A stretch of 64,000 bases of DNA from Silene conica (GCA_029255685.2 CM055315.2:31501501-31565500); one strand, 5' to 3'; counted from the first letter of the stretch, positions 46,986-59,834 are shown. Program-made: numbers and translations. Notes: generated by a model not told the origin, from the letters alone.

Positions 46986-49251
46986 ATCTCCCACTTGTCC
47001 TCGACAAGTGTGCGTCACCAATTCTCTTGTCCTATTACAATCTCCCACTCAATGCAAGGTGTCTCTCTGAGGTCGTACTTGCATTCGATCATATCATGAG
47101 TGGTTTCCTCGATCTGGAGAATAACTGTTTGACCGGAATTATCTACCATAGATACCTTCCGAGCGTGGCCACGCATTTCCAGTTAACTTCTCCTCGAGTG
47201 GCCTTGAGATTTGAATAACCCTGACAAGGGGTGGACAAATTCTATCGCATTACTTCCTTCAACTGGTCACAGTAAGTCACAACCCAAAGCAATCCCATTT
47301 GACTCCAGTTACGAAAAGTCGTAGAGAATGGATCAAGGTTATGCCTAAAATGTACCATCTTGGGAGAGTAGTCTTTAGTCTAAGAATTGACTCACAAGAA
47401 TACTATAGCAGCTCTTGCCACGGCCCGGATATTATAAAATTTCCAGAACTCTATAAGCGGTCACATTTCCCGACAGAGTGTCTCTTGCAGTCTGCCTATG
47501 TGATCGACTAGTCATCACATATGACTCTATGGCACTTGAACTCGCCATCAATCGGCTCACATTCTAGTCGCTTTGAGACGTCACCTCATGTAAGCGGCTA
47601 GGGGCTATACTAAGTCAATCAAGTTCACTTATGGGGTTCAATATTGTCTCTTACAACCCATTTGGATTTTGACAAAGTATTTTTCATCTTGAGTTAATTA
47701 TAACACAAATGACATTGTCATGCAAAAATAGTCAATACTATTTCATTGCATTTGATGCACGATCATCTATTTGTATTAGTGTTTTGCGAATAAACCTTTT
47801 ATTCAGGATTGCAAAACTTACAAATTTTGGTCTCCTTCCGACTCATATTATCTCACATAATATGATCTTATTTGAGCACATATCTAGAACCCATTCTAGA
47901 TCTTGAGATTCCTTTCCTGAGGGAAGCTCCCACTGTTATCTTATAACTCGTGACGTATTGATATACTAGAGGGATTAAGGAATCACTCGAAATTATCTAG
48001 TCACTTATGTGCTGAAATCTATATTGTAGTTATTAATGATTTCATCACTCTTACTATTTTCAAACATCTTGGCTATTTCATCAAGGTTATTCATATCTAA
48101 CCATTTTGATTTCTAATGGACGACCTTTTATTATTAATATAATAAACCTTCCCGTAAAACTCCATCATCGTATGATATAAGGTATTAGTTCATCTAGAAT
48201 TGGAAACCTCTTATTCTTTACACTTTAAAGAATCACCCATCCTCTCTAAATGGTAGGCTTAATTCTTTTAATGAATATCGCTCCCACTAAAAACAATATC
48301 ACTCGATCTCTTAAATGAACCTTTCATTTCTTGCATGTAAATCTTATTATCTCTTGAATCATTATCATTATCACTATCCCTATAGTGATCTATTTTTATT
48401 TAATTGAATCATTATCACTATCACTTCCTTCATGTCTTCGTTTCCTCGAGACGAATATGACATGATAATTCCCTTATAACTACATTGAGAGAATTGAGAT
48501 GATTTTTCTCTTTTATCCTATAAATTTAGAAAAATCATTTATTATGGAACCGTTTTCCTTCCGATTTCATACGGGGTTTCATTATATCATCTCTTTGAAA
48601 CAATGAACATAAGGAACCTTTCCTCTTGTGTCCTCCCGTAGTTTCTTCAGTGTCCTCTCGTAGTTTCTTCAACTCATTCATTTAGGGTTCTTCTTAAGAC
48701 TCCCATGTAGGAATCTTCTCTAAGATCCTGTATTTATATCATTGGTTTGCAAGCGAAATATTTTCTCCCACTCTATCCTTTTAACAATAACTTTTACTTG
48801 TATAAGGATAGCAATTTCGATTTAACCAATGCATATGAATGTTTGAAGTTTTATAGGTGTGATGTATACATTCTCATTTTCACTTAAAATGAAAATCTTA
48901 TAATGAACTAATGATGTCTCATTTTGATTGAAAGTATCTCATGGGGTGAGTTCTCCGTTTTAATCAACACTTTGATTATATTCTATTGATCGTATCAATG
49001 TGACTTATTTTGTGATAAAATCACTATTATTCATGTTTTAACAAGGTATGCAATTCATTTTAGAAATCAAGGAATTGATTAAGAACAAAAGTAGTGACTC
49101 GGGTTGAAAACCAAGTCACTAATATCCAAAATTACAACCATTGTTTTAGGATTTGAATCCTTGTCTTACAAGAAAATAAATTGTTCTAATAAAATGCAAA
49201 ATATTAAAGAAGACAATATGAAAATTAGAGCCTAGCTCTTCAAGTCTTCGA
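46986..49251 (-). other. Non-coding 3' internal region of the nested Copia element
   Basis: No coding domain was recognised. Short motifs such as TCTCCCACT recur (46988, 47042), and these are diverged copies of the polypurine tract on the minus strand. Presumably this replaces the pol region of an autonomous relative. Confidence 0.5.
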
Positions 49252-50332
49252 TCAATTGGATGCTACCATAGCCATCCAAGTAAGGAACTTCATGCTTCCT
49301 TCTCCTTGCCTTATCATTATAAGATGCCCCTTTAAAACAGTGTAAAAGGGGTGATAGTCAACAACTTGTATCGCCATACAAAAGTTGAAAAAATAACATG
49401 AATGTAAACGAGAATTATAACCTACTGCAAGAACCTTTCCATCTTTGAGATCGGTCAAGTAATTGGGGCAATTCCGTTTCCAAAGACCTAACCTCGTGCA
49501 ATAAAGGCACTTGTCTTCAACCTTTGAAGATGAGGTGGAAGCACCTTTCGAAAAAAATTTTCTCTTTAGTAGGTTTGGATTTGGAGGTTTTCTCTTTAGT
49601 AGGTTAGGATTTGGAGGTTTTCTTGCCCTTGCCTTTGAAGGCATTCCTCTTGAAGCTTGTTTTCCTCTTATTCTCGATGTTCAAGACATCTTTAGTGGAA
49701 CTTTCATGAAGTCCCATATCCCTCTCGGCTTGGACGAGCATCTTATGCAATTCATCCAATGTGCTCTCTTGATTTCGCATATTAAAATTCACCCGGAATT
49801 GTGCATACGATTTCACCTTATTGAGCGAGTGAAGAACTCGGTCAATGATGAGAGAGTCGGGAACATCAACTTCTTGCACTTTTAGAGTTTCCGCGAGCTC
49901 AACGAGTTTGAGCACATGAGGGCTTATCTTTTGCCCCTCCTTCAAGCAAACGTCGAAGAAGGCGGAAGCCGCCTCATATTGTATCACCCTTAGAGTTTGC
50001 GAAAACATTGTCGCAAGCTTGGTGTATATCTCATATGATGTGGTTAACTTGATCATACTTCTTTGGAGATCCGGCTCCATGGAGAAGATAAGCACATTCT
50101 TAAGAGCGGAGGACTCTTTCATGTAGGCTTCATAGGCCTCGCGAGTTTGGACCGCGGAACGAGCGGTCGGAGCGGCTTCGGATAGGTAACGAGTCTTATC
50201 GTCACCTTGAGCGGCCAAAAGTTATTGCGCATCCCAATCCTTAAAATTGGAACCATGCTTATCGAGTTTGTAACGATCCATAAAGGATCGAAGCCATGAT
50301 ACGTTAGTGAGAGGTGGAGCGTTGGTTGTCAT
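49252..50332 (-). pseudogene. Broken Copia Gag
   Basis: Starts at the ATG at 50332-50330 (MTTNAPPLTN), has an in-frame TAA at codon 37 (50224-50222), and continues in the same frame from 50218 to 49604 with a Copia-type Gag core. A frame change near 49640 leads to a second frame (49644-49252) holding the zinc-knuckle region. A 33-bp tandem duplication at about 49561-49626 repeats KPPNPNLLKRK. The knuckle reads CLYCTRLGLWKRNC, in which the zinc-binding His of the CCHC pattern is replaced by Leu. The frame is not functional as it stands. Confidence 0.8.
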
Positions 50333-52776
50333 TGATGATGTTGAAAATTAAACTACAATAAAATTGAAGGAATTAAAACAACGTCATTTTCAAAACTCGT
50401 AAATAATTTTAAACAAGTTTAGTCTATTTACTTAATGATCTCTTACCCAATTAAGTAAACAATCCCGAGACCCAAACCCATACTAATTCGGGCACGGTAT
50501 AGCCGATTCAACCCGTATTGGTATAATTTGGTGGATTAACCTTTTAATCGGTTCTACCTTAGAACTCCCGGTCGACAATTTTCTAAAAATCGTCTTTAGC
50601 CCGAACTTATTGCAACTACGGTTACGAATACTTTCGTTGAGATCGACCAAATTTCAAGGTGTAATCTTATTACCCCACTTACCCAACGTGACAATTTTAG
50701 TACCCCGGTATAGCCGAGCCTACGTTCTTGTGAAGAAGGGATTCATGGGTCCATACTTTTTGGTAAGGCTAAGTCTCAATATTTATATGTAAGAGATCTA
50801 GTCAAATAATTATCTATCTCCGTTTAAGTGAACTAAGTCGGTGAATTATCGATAAAATATATGACTAGGTCGATTAAATCGAATAAAATGCATGACATGA
50901 TATGACGATTTGGCTATGCATGCAAACATATAAAGCAAAATAAAAGCATAAATATAAACCCTAGTATGGCCTTTCCTAGAAAAGATATAATAAAAGTACA
51001 AATTCGGAAACCAACTCCTTTGGTCCCTTGAACTTCACGAGGCACGCTTCCCAAGGTAAACACCGTCTTGGTCAGAACTCCTTTCCGAATGGCACCGTCT
51101 TCAAGGATCTCCGGAATTTACAAAAATTACAACTTTTCTAGTCTACTTTATACATTATAAAATAGAAATAAATTACAATTGGGTGATACGAGATCACAAA
51201 ATTACAACCGAATCGGTAACCCCTTACATTACGGGAAATACCGATTTAAAACTAAGGCCATACTAAGTAAATTACATAATCCAAAATTACGTAAATAAAA
51301 TCATGACATTCATAATTAAAATATGCAATGCTTATGAATATATGAACTGTCATGCAAACCCTAAACCAAATCGTCCTATTTAGATATCATTTAAATAAAT
51401 AGTCATCATATACCTCGGTTGTTATGGAATTGCGTGTTTTAACGTTTAACAACACTATGCATAATGTGAATCGGAATTCACTCTTAAGTTAATCATCCCA
51501 ACTCTTTTAGGTTTAAAAATTTAGTCTTACTCAAACTTTGAACATGACTTAACTTAATATAATAATATTGTTCGGTATTACTCGGTTTTACGGGAAAAAT
51601 AATATAAAAATAAAAAAGAGTCATAAAAATTTTGAAAATTTCAAAATTCAAAGTTTGAAAAATCCGGAATGTTCTTAAAATTTCAGAACTTTAAAAATAT
51701 TAGTTTTTATACGGTTTTAACATTTATTTCGAAAATAAGACCTAAAACGAGCATTTTAAGTCGAAAAATTCAATAATTAGTTCCATAAATGCAAATAAAA
51801 TACTAATAATAATTTTACACTTTCCAAAATACTTTAAGAACATAAAATGGACAGAAAATTAAATGGCACACTGCCCAATAGCCGAAATATTTAATTACAT
51901 GACTCTTGTCATTTCAATTTTAAATGCAACTTTTCAACAAATTAAAATTAAATAAAACAGAAACTTTTGGCTCCCAAGAAAATTATGGTGATGAACATAT
52001 CATATATTACTAAAATGGTTTAAATTTTCTGGCCATTTTAACAACTATTGCAAATTTTAACGATTTTCGTCATATATCGTACGATTTTAACCTTTAAAAT
52101 TATTTCTCAAGCAAAAAATAAGATAAAAATCTCGAAATTTTTATACATGCTGGAAATAATATATACGACATCGTGTTAAATTTTTATGGCCAAATTCCAA
52201 CTTAAACTTTTAAAGTCGAAATAATGTCACTAATTACCCGATTTTTACATTAAAAATCTATAATAATGCAATATATGAGATAAATTTCTGGAAAATTTAG
52301 CATACATTTTAAATATTGCATGTGACATACTCATAAATTTTTATAGTCAAATTCCAAATATAACTATACAAACCCATTTTTATTCATCTTATTGCATTTT
52401 AACCTTTAAAATTCATATCCCATGTATTATAAGTCCATAATTTACGAAAATTCATATTCATAACATAGGATATACATGTGAAAACGTACTGAAAAAACTC
52501 GGCCAAAAATTGATTTTAACTATTTTTCCCAAAATAAACAATTTTTAACCATTAAAAACTAATAAAACCGAAAATAAATATACCAATGAACAATATATAT
52601 GCAAAATATATTCCAAATATTCTAAAAACATTTTAGAAACAGCGGGTATTCATGCTTAATTAATTTCGGCCATATCATATATTAAACGAAATACCAAGTT
52701 TTATTTTGTTATCCTAATAACTCCGTAAAAACGTAAACGGAAAGCATGCAAACAACCTAGTTGCTCTGATACCAAT
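50333..52776 (-). other. Long AT-rich 5' leader of the nested Copia element
   Basis: About 2.4 kb between PBS and Gag with no coding content. Diverged copies of a segment containing TTTTTATAGTCAAATTCCAA or close variants occur around 52170-52370. Confidence 0.5.
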
Positions 52777-53996
52777 TGTTAGGTTTAGTTATCTCATAAT
52801 CTAAATAATTTTAGTCATACTAAACAAGATTTTAATTAACATGTTTTAGATCTTATGCATGCTAAATATATGCGGAAATAGGAGAGATTTCGAACCCTTA
52901 CACACGGTCCAAATAATAGCAAGGATGATCCTCCAAGTATTCAACAAGAACACCTCCTTTGTGATGCACCAAGACAACCCTTTGATTGAACCGAAAACTT
53001 GAGTAGCTAGTACAAGAGTCGGATTTTCCTTAATATGAATTCTAATTACTTATTATTAGAATATGTTATCACAATACTACAATTAGTATGAATATTATCT
53101 TATAATAATTTGAGGTGTTGTATGTTTTTCTCTCTAGAAAAATATGTTGCTTAAGGAATGAATCAATTTTCTTGTGTCAAACAAGTTTTTATTGTGTGTT
53201 GCATTGGTTATGGGGTAGCCGGCCATAGGGAGCCACAATGGGGAACATCTTCACTTCTCAATGCACTTAGGGTGGCTTGTAGCTTTAAGTCTCAAGGCAA
53301 CCTATAATCATGTTTTTAAGAGTATATTTAACACTTAAACAACCCTTTAATAGGCCCCATAAAACCGGCACACACACACTTAAAATGGACCTTATTTTAC
53401 AATTTTATCAACTTTACAATTGTATGTTATGTGACATACAATATGTCACAATATATTAAAACAACAATTGTTTTAATTTAATCATACATATTTATCAAGT
53501 AAATATTATTCATAAATAAATCATATTTATCAAGTTAAGAAGTAATTCGAAATTACTAACATGTAAAATGGCCATTTATAATAATCGTCAATACGATCTA
53601 CAACTCTTGTAATAATTATAACCCGATTCATTCCAATCACGACATTATAAAATATCGTTCATTGTTTAATAATTGACACGTTTCAATTTTAAACATAAAT
53701 CTTACAATAAGATTTAACCTCTGATTTCTCGGTATACGAGTTTAAGGAATATGATCAAATCGTATCAATATACATTTGATCATCTTATCAATTAAAGGAA
53801 TTGTCCTATAGGTGTGACCTAAAGGGATCAACTGACCACCACCGTCATACGAAAGTAATGTCAAACTCTAGCTAGCCAATCATTACCGATTAATGTTGGT
53901 TAGTTGACTAATATAATTTCGTATCATCCCTTGCGCATTCTCGTCATGAGATTTAATGACGTGATCGCACTATTGTTGAGGACACATTTCCCAACA
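52777..53996 (-). repeat. 5' LTR of the nested Copia element
   Basis: 1220 bp, TGTTAGG to CCCAACA on the plus strand. The adjoining PBS on its left side shows it is the 5' LTR of a minus-strand element. Confidence 0.88.
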
Positions 53997-55138
53997 CTAG
54001 TATCGTGTCATCAAGTAAGTATCGTCCTTCTCATTGTATGTCGTCTATATAATAGTTATACCTATGGTTAGTAATCCATGTGTATGTTCTTAGGAGGAGA
54101 TTTTGTAGAAGAGTATTGATAGAAAGCTTGGATTAGCATTCCGTGATTGATTGCCTTGAGGCAGGGTTCTCCCTACTGAGTTATATGTTATGTAATTGTG
54201 ACGGTATTCCTGATATATCGTGACGATGTTATTGTTGTGCTGTAAGACTGATATCACTTGTGGTGACGATATGAGATTTCAATGGTAATGTGTGGGACCG
54301 TTGCGGGGAACAGATCTCACTCCTATGATCGCTCTTCGTGGGACCCTCCACGGAGAGGATGTGCACATTAATGGTCTAGATACCTGCTTGCTGCGGTAAG
54401 TGGGGGAATTGGTGTGGGGCTAAAGGCCGCCACTTGGTTTTTGTGACAGTGATGACAATGATTGGTGATGTCAGTATGCGGTGTCTTGAGGTTGTTGTAC
54501 AGTTCTTGATTTTGGTAGTGATGATATTACATATACAGTAACTGACGCTTGTGGTTTGTGCACTTTGATGATCCATGTAATGGTGAGCAGATTCTCTGGT
54601 TTGTAGATGTTGATGCTTGCTGGCTTGGGAAGGATGAGATATCACAATTAGTTTTGTAGAGTCTTATGAGTCTTAGCTTCCGCTGGCGTTTTGGTTTACA
54701 GTTTAGCTTGGCAGACGGTTGTTTTTCACTTTTGAACTTTTGTACTTTACTTATATAAAGTGGCTATTATTGTTTATCTTATAGTATACGTCAGGTAATT
54801 GAGATGGTAATGTCCTCATAGTTTGATGGTCCTATTTTGAAGGGCTTAGGCTATGAGGGTGTTACAAATGGTATCAGAGCGACGATCTTGGCACCTAAAC
54901 CAATGAACCTAGGATGTGTCTTAAATAAAATGAAACCCAAGTGTTAGGTCGTAAGTCTACCGCAAAGGTTTGAGAGACGTCCTGAAACCGCGAAACTTGT
55001 TTACACCCTAACACTTGGCGACTAAGGGTTGAATAGGATGTATGCATGTGTGGTGTGTAGTTGTTAGTACCTCAAGTGTAGTGATGTATATAATCGACAA
55101 TGGTGAAAATAGTTCATGAATAGTTACTGTGTTATGTG

Positions 55139-55341
55139 ACTCGGTCGAGTGGGGAATACTCGACCGAGCGGCAGACACTCGATCGAGTAAGAGGTACACG
55201 ACCAAGTATGTGATACTCGGCCGAGCATGTCATGATAGACCGAGCAGAATTAGTTTGACCGAGTTAGGAGAACTCGACCGAATATAGGGAAACTCGGCCG
55301 AGTGACAGGCACTCGGCCGAGTGCAGTGTACTCGACCGAGT
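55139..55341. repeat. 19-bp palindrome repeat cluster A
   Basis: Eleven units with a 12-bp self-complementary core close to ACTCGRYCGAGT start at 55139, 55158, 55177, 55196, 55215, 55235, 55254, 55272, 55292, 55311 and 55330. Spacing is 18-20 bp, mostly 19. The 7-8-bp linkers differ between units. Confidence 0.92.
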
Positions 55342-55934
55342 GGTGGATGTCAATAACTGTTTGCTTCTTTTTTACTTTCTGTTTTATGGTCGTAGGCTGC
55401 ATGCTTACGTGTACTTCCTTTATTCTTATTATTAGTATTCGATGGCCCCCAAAAGAACAACTCCTCCGATGCGCTTATGTTTGGTACTATTAAGTATGAT
55501 ATACGATGTTAAGCATGTGGTATGATGGGAATGTGAATTGAATATATATTAAGAGGATGGTGGTATGTGTATGATAGCATGATGATTGAGATGAGTGTAT
55601 AGGTAAGGTGGTTGAATATAGTTATATGTGTGTTGAGTACGATTCATGTATATGGTTGGCTTTGATAGTAAAATGGTAGATAACGAGCATGATATGATAT
55701 ATAGACATTCGTGTATCGGTAATTGTTGTTAGTAATATGAGATCAAGATGTTTGATGTAGAAGTATGTGACATTAGTTTATGGTGGCATGATTATATGAA
55801 ATTGATTTAAGTTTTAATGTAGTAGCGTATACTTCTTGTTGTTGGTTGTTTGTTGTAGTACGCATATATGAATATGTGAGGCGTAGGATAGGTGAAGGGC
55901 GATTTCCCCTTCACGAAATCTGACTCTTGTTATG

Positions 55935-56174
55935 GCTCGGTCGAGTAAGGGGGACTCGGCCGAGTATGTGAAGATCGGCCGAGTAACGGGTACTCGGTCG
56001 AGTATGGTCAATTCGACCGAATTCGATGTACTCGACCGAGTGTGGGGTACTCGACCGAGTACGGGTTACTCGGCCGAGTATGAGTTACTCGGCCGAGTAT
56101 GAGTTACTTGACCGAGTCTGGGATACTCGGCCGAGTAGTGTGTACTCAACCGAATTGGTAATACTCGACTTAAT
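55935..56174. repeat. 19-bp palindrome repeat cluster B
   Basis: Thirteen units at an exact 19-bp interval from 55935 to 56163 without a single length change. Cores vary between ACTCGGCCGAGT, ACTCGACCGAGT and decayed forms such as ATTCGACCGAAT, which stays nearly self-complementary. Linkers vary. Confidence 0.93.
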
Positions 56175-57220
56175 AAGCTATATTATGGTCTTATAGTTAG
56201 TGTTTGACACCGTTGCATGTCATCTTGATTTCAAAGACGTTTTTTTTTACAGATTAATGTGTGGTTTTACGTGTATATCTTTGTTGTATTATGGAGAATA
56301 CAATAGTAGGATTGGTGGTTGTGAGCATTGTGTATAATAGTAGTGTCTATTTGTGGTCAAGTTGATTAAGAGTTTTGCAAGGTTTACCTTGGTTTACGAC
56401 GGATGTTAATAAAATTTTGTTCGAGCAATCGGATTGTGGCAATTCTGTATTTGGACTTAATGTCAAACCTCCAATTTCTATGACTTTCAGTATATTTTTC
56501 TTGCTATGTAAAAGTATAATAACTTAAAACCATGGTTAAGTGATTGTTTAATTACAAGTTTTCTCAGAGTGACAACATGTTTTGTAGTACTTGTGAGTGT
56601 GTGTCTTCAGTCATTAATTATGTGGCTAGGAAGCGGTATTGTATTACAAGATCATATGTATGGGTGTTTCAAGTATTTTCTTTTCATAATAGGTGATGAT
56701 GTTGTTAAGATTTGACTTGTGGAAATTAACATATGACCTATATATTGACATAAAAGGATTATGTGATTATATGGATTTAGTATGACATGTCTAGAGATAT
56801 GGATACCCTTGAAGGATAACATGAATTGGTAGCCTACATGATGACATGAGTAACTGATAGTGAATTATTTTATGTTATGGCTTATGAGGGAATATATTAA
56901 TAAGTTAGTAGGGAATATATTAATAAGTTAGTAATTATGATACATAGGACAATTATGCTAAAAGGTATTGAGATGTTGTAAGTAACGGACCCCTATGCGA
57001 TACGTCCTTTTGTATATAAGTACATGTCTAATCTGGCCGATAAGTGAAATACATGATTCCATGAATAAGTTACGTTCAATTTCAGCCTATATAGGAAAGG
57101 ATGTGGTTTATGAATTCCATGAGTCGAACTGCATGCCTCGTGACATGTTAAATCGTTTGGTTTTTTTAAATTGCTTAAGTGAAGAGTCTATTGACCTAGA
57201 TATACTCAAGAAGGGGGGGT

Positions 57221-58688
57221 TGAATTGAGTATGTCAACTTTTTCGATTCTTCTTCGATGTTGGTTGTTGAGACGAAGTAATAGCAAGTAACGAGTAAGAA
57301 CGATAAAGTAAAAGAGACACGGTCTTTTGAAGTGGTTCAGTTTCACAAATCGAAACCTACGTCCACTATTCTCGATTAATAAAATTAGTACCTTCTCCGG
57401 ATTACAATTTTATCAACCCAACTCGTACAACTTTGATGTTAGTTGTAACTCAATCTAGATACCGTAAAATATCTAGCTATGACTAGTACAGTGAAATACT
57501 TGCTTACAATGAGTACCGCTAAATACTCGAATCTTATCTTAAGTAATTAAGATAAAGTTTTCAACAATTTCTTGCGTTTCAATGATCTTGTATGTGTAAG
57601 GACTTTCTTCAAAGCTTGTAGTCTTGATTACGAGATTTGACAATGATTGGCACGGAAAACGAAGCGTATGAGAGATTACGTTCGTCTAATTCTCGATTTG
57701 CGTGAGGCGTGTTATTCGGTTCTCTTAGGCGTGTGACAATGAGAGCATATATATACTAATTTAGATCTAGGTTGAATCCTAGATAGTTTAGGAATATTAC
57801 TTTATCTAGAATACTAATTCTAGGTAATATTTAAAACTTAATCTTATTTGATTTAGGAAAGGATTTTATTAAGATAATATTAAATTAAGACATAAGATAA
57901 TAATCCTATTTGATTTAGGAAATATCTTATACCATAAAATATAGAATCCTACTTTGAATCAATTCCTAATTCTTGTCAATAATATAATAAATTATATTTT
58001 TAATCAAATCCTAGTCAATCTTTAAGTAGATTAAATAAACTAGTTTATTTATTTAATTAACCATAAAGATAATATGAGACGTATTAGAATTCGTATAGAA
58101 AAACGTGAGGCACGCTTCCCTATGCACGACTCCCAACGCACGTTTCATAGACCATGTTCTTCGAGACATATTTCTCGAAGCACGTTTTCCTAGGAATTTT
58201 GAATTTTGACAATAACGGTTAAAATAAAATTCTTATCATTTTAGAATTAATATTTACCTCATAAGATAAATATTTTAATTCTTGTTAACTAAAGAATATT
58301 TCTATTTTAAAAACCGTTTATAAGATTACTAAATTAATATATAATAATATATTAATAGTACGCATAAATCTACACGCTTTGATTTATTTCACGCAAATCT
58401 CATTTCTTCGATAGTTATAGGTACGATCTATAACTCAAGAACTCTTGATGTTGTAATAAAACTTTTGTCTTGTAAATCTTCAAAAAGACTTGACACTTGA
58501 CATGAGCTTGATCTTTCTTCAATCTTCGATTGAATTAATACTTTATTAAACTACGATCTTCGCTCTATAATTAACTGTACACTTAAACGCACGATTACAC
58601 GCATATGCATATAAAACATAATTATTTATACTTGTCATTATTAAAACATAAAACAATATATTACTTATATAGAATATATTACTCAACA
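57221..58688 (-). repeat. 3' LTR of the Sirevirus-like element
   Basis: About 1468 bp, TGAATTGAGT to ACTCAACA on the plus strand. The right edge is firm because of the adjoining polypurine tract. The left edge is less certain: AAGGGGGGG and an inverted ACTCAAG lie just outside and could belong to the LTR. Confidence 0.6.
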
Positions 58689-59394
58689 AATTCCCCCTTT
58701 TTAATGATGGCAAGTCTTTACCTAGAATCGTGTCTAAGTGTAATATTGTAACGTTCCCCCTCAACATAATATTGGTCATTCATAATATAGATCAACTAGG
58801 GTTTCTATTTTTAAATTAAACCAATTACTTAAAGAACTATGAGAGACAATACGTTACAACAAGGAGCAATCTTAGGCAAATTCGTAATCTAGGTCGCATT
58901 CTTTTCCCCCTCTTGACATCATTGAAAAGACGGAAACAAAGACATAAAATGACTAGAATGATATACTACGAAACAAACCTAAGCATGCAATTCTAAATCA
59001 AACACACAAATATGAGTAAAATCAAGCAAATACGAAACACGAACGGGAAAACGACACACAACCATATACTACAATGCCAAAGGGCCGAATATGCAAAATA
59101 ACGCCATATGGGCCGAACGTATTAAGGTATGTCCTAATGGGCCGAATGTAGTAGGATAGAGTGTCGAAGGTTTTAATACACGCCAACTGGGCCGAATAGT
59201 AGGATAGGGAAAATTGGGCCAAAGATAGGGTAAAACAAAAGGTAGGCCAATGTTTGAGGATTAGGAAAAGGAAATAACAGAAAGTAAAGAGCAATTGGGC
59301 TAGGGAGACGGATATCCACCCAAACCGCATTCCGTCATCTTCACCAAAATAATTTCTGCACGCAAAACAAAACAGAGCCATAAATAGCAAAAGT
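58689..59394 (-). other. Non-coding 3' region of the Sirevirus-like element
   Basis: Starts with the polypurine tract. Four loosely spaced copies of GGGCCGAA occur between about 59080 and 59200. The open frame at 59022-59390 has no recognised domain and is probably chance. Confidence 0.45.
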
Positions 59395-59834
59395 TTATTC
59401 CGGATCCGGCCTAGTGCGATACTCCAAGGTAGATAATCGATCTAAACAACTCCCGATGTTTCTTGCTTGAGCATCCACCGCACATTCGAAATTGAGAACC
59501 TTAAGAGAAAACGCTTTAACCGCGGCCAAACATTGACCACCATCCTCACGTAAAATCCGATTATCACGGACTGGAGCTTCTCCTTGAGTCGTGAGGAATT
59601 GGTGACGACCACTAATCATAAGCACTTCTTCTTCAACCTCCTTAAGGTCACGATTAAACTTCTCAAGACTCCCATCAATCCGTTGTATCCAACTTCGCAA
59701 CTCCTTATCCACTCTTGACCCTCGCCATTCTCGGCCTTAACCTTACTTATCCCAGAAACTAAAGAAAACAATTGATCAACTTTTCCTTCTAAGCCATCCA
59801 AAATTCCATTCGATTTTTCAGCATCGCCATTCAC
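59395..59834 (-). pseudogene. Extra frame between pol and the 3' LTR (coiled-coil-like), frameshifted
   Basis: Two overlapping minus-strand frames: 59834-59616 starts MNGDAEKSNGILDGLEGKVD, and 59712-59395 contains RIDGSLEKFNRDLKEVEEE. Both are rich in heptad-like Leu/Ile/Val and charged residues, as in a coiled coil, and appear to be two parts of one protein broken by a frame change near 59700. Sireviruses often have an extra frame here, sometimes called env-like. No signal peptide or membrane segment is seen, so no envelope role is supported. Confidence 0.5.

Larger units (their letters stand above)
45757..53996 (-). mobile_element. Non-autonomous Copia element inside the Ty3 LTR
   Basis: LTRs at 45757-46985 and 52777-53996 (TGTTAGG to CCCAACA, ~1.2 kb, highly similar) are flanked by a perfect CTAGT duplication (45752-45756, 53997-54001). 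The PBS (minus strand TGGTATCAGAGC, 52763-52774) and a polypurine tract (minus strand AAGTGGGAGAT, just right of 46985) set the orientation as minus. The 5.8-kb internal region encodes only a broken Copia-type Gag. No integrase, reverse transcriptase or RNase H was found. Confidence 0.88.
45231..54866 (+). repeat. Ty3-type LTR, interrupted by a Copia element
   Basis: Starts TGTAACACCCCTC and ends GGGTGTTACA, an inverted pair typical of Ty3 LTRs. A PBS TGGTATCAGAGC at 54869-54880 follows after two bases, so this is a 5' LTR on the plus strand. Without the nested insert (45757-53996) it is about 1.39 kb. It carries four exact 19-bp palindrome repeats at 45518-45586, in the U3 part. Confidence 0.82.
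54867..57220 (+). other. Internal leader of the Ty3 element, no coding sequence
   Basis: Begins with the PBS (54869-54880) and continues with 2.3 kb in which no Gag or other domain is recognised. It holds two long 19-bp palindrome clusters (55139-55341 and 55935-56174). The element is cut at its right by the Copia LTR that starts near 57221, so its coding part, if any, is not visible here. Confidence 0.55.

Noticed and set aside
55139-56174. Regular short repeats with variable linkers resembling a CRISPR array
   Set aside because: Linkers are only 7-8 bp, the repeat is a 12-bp palindrome, and the setting is a plant retrotransposon leader. No CRISPR-like system applies.
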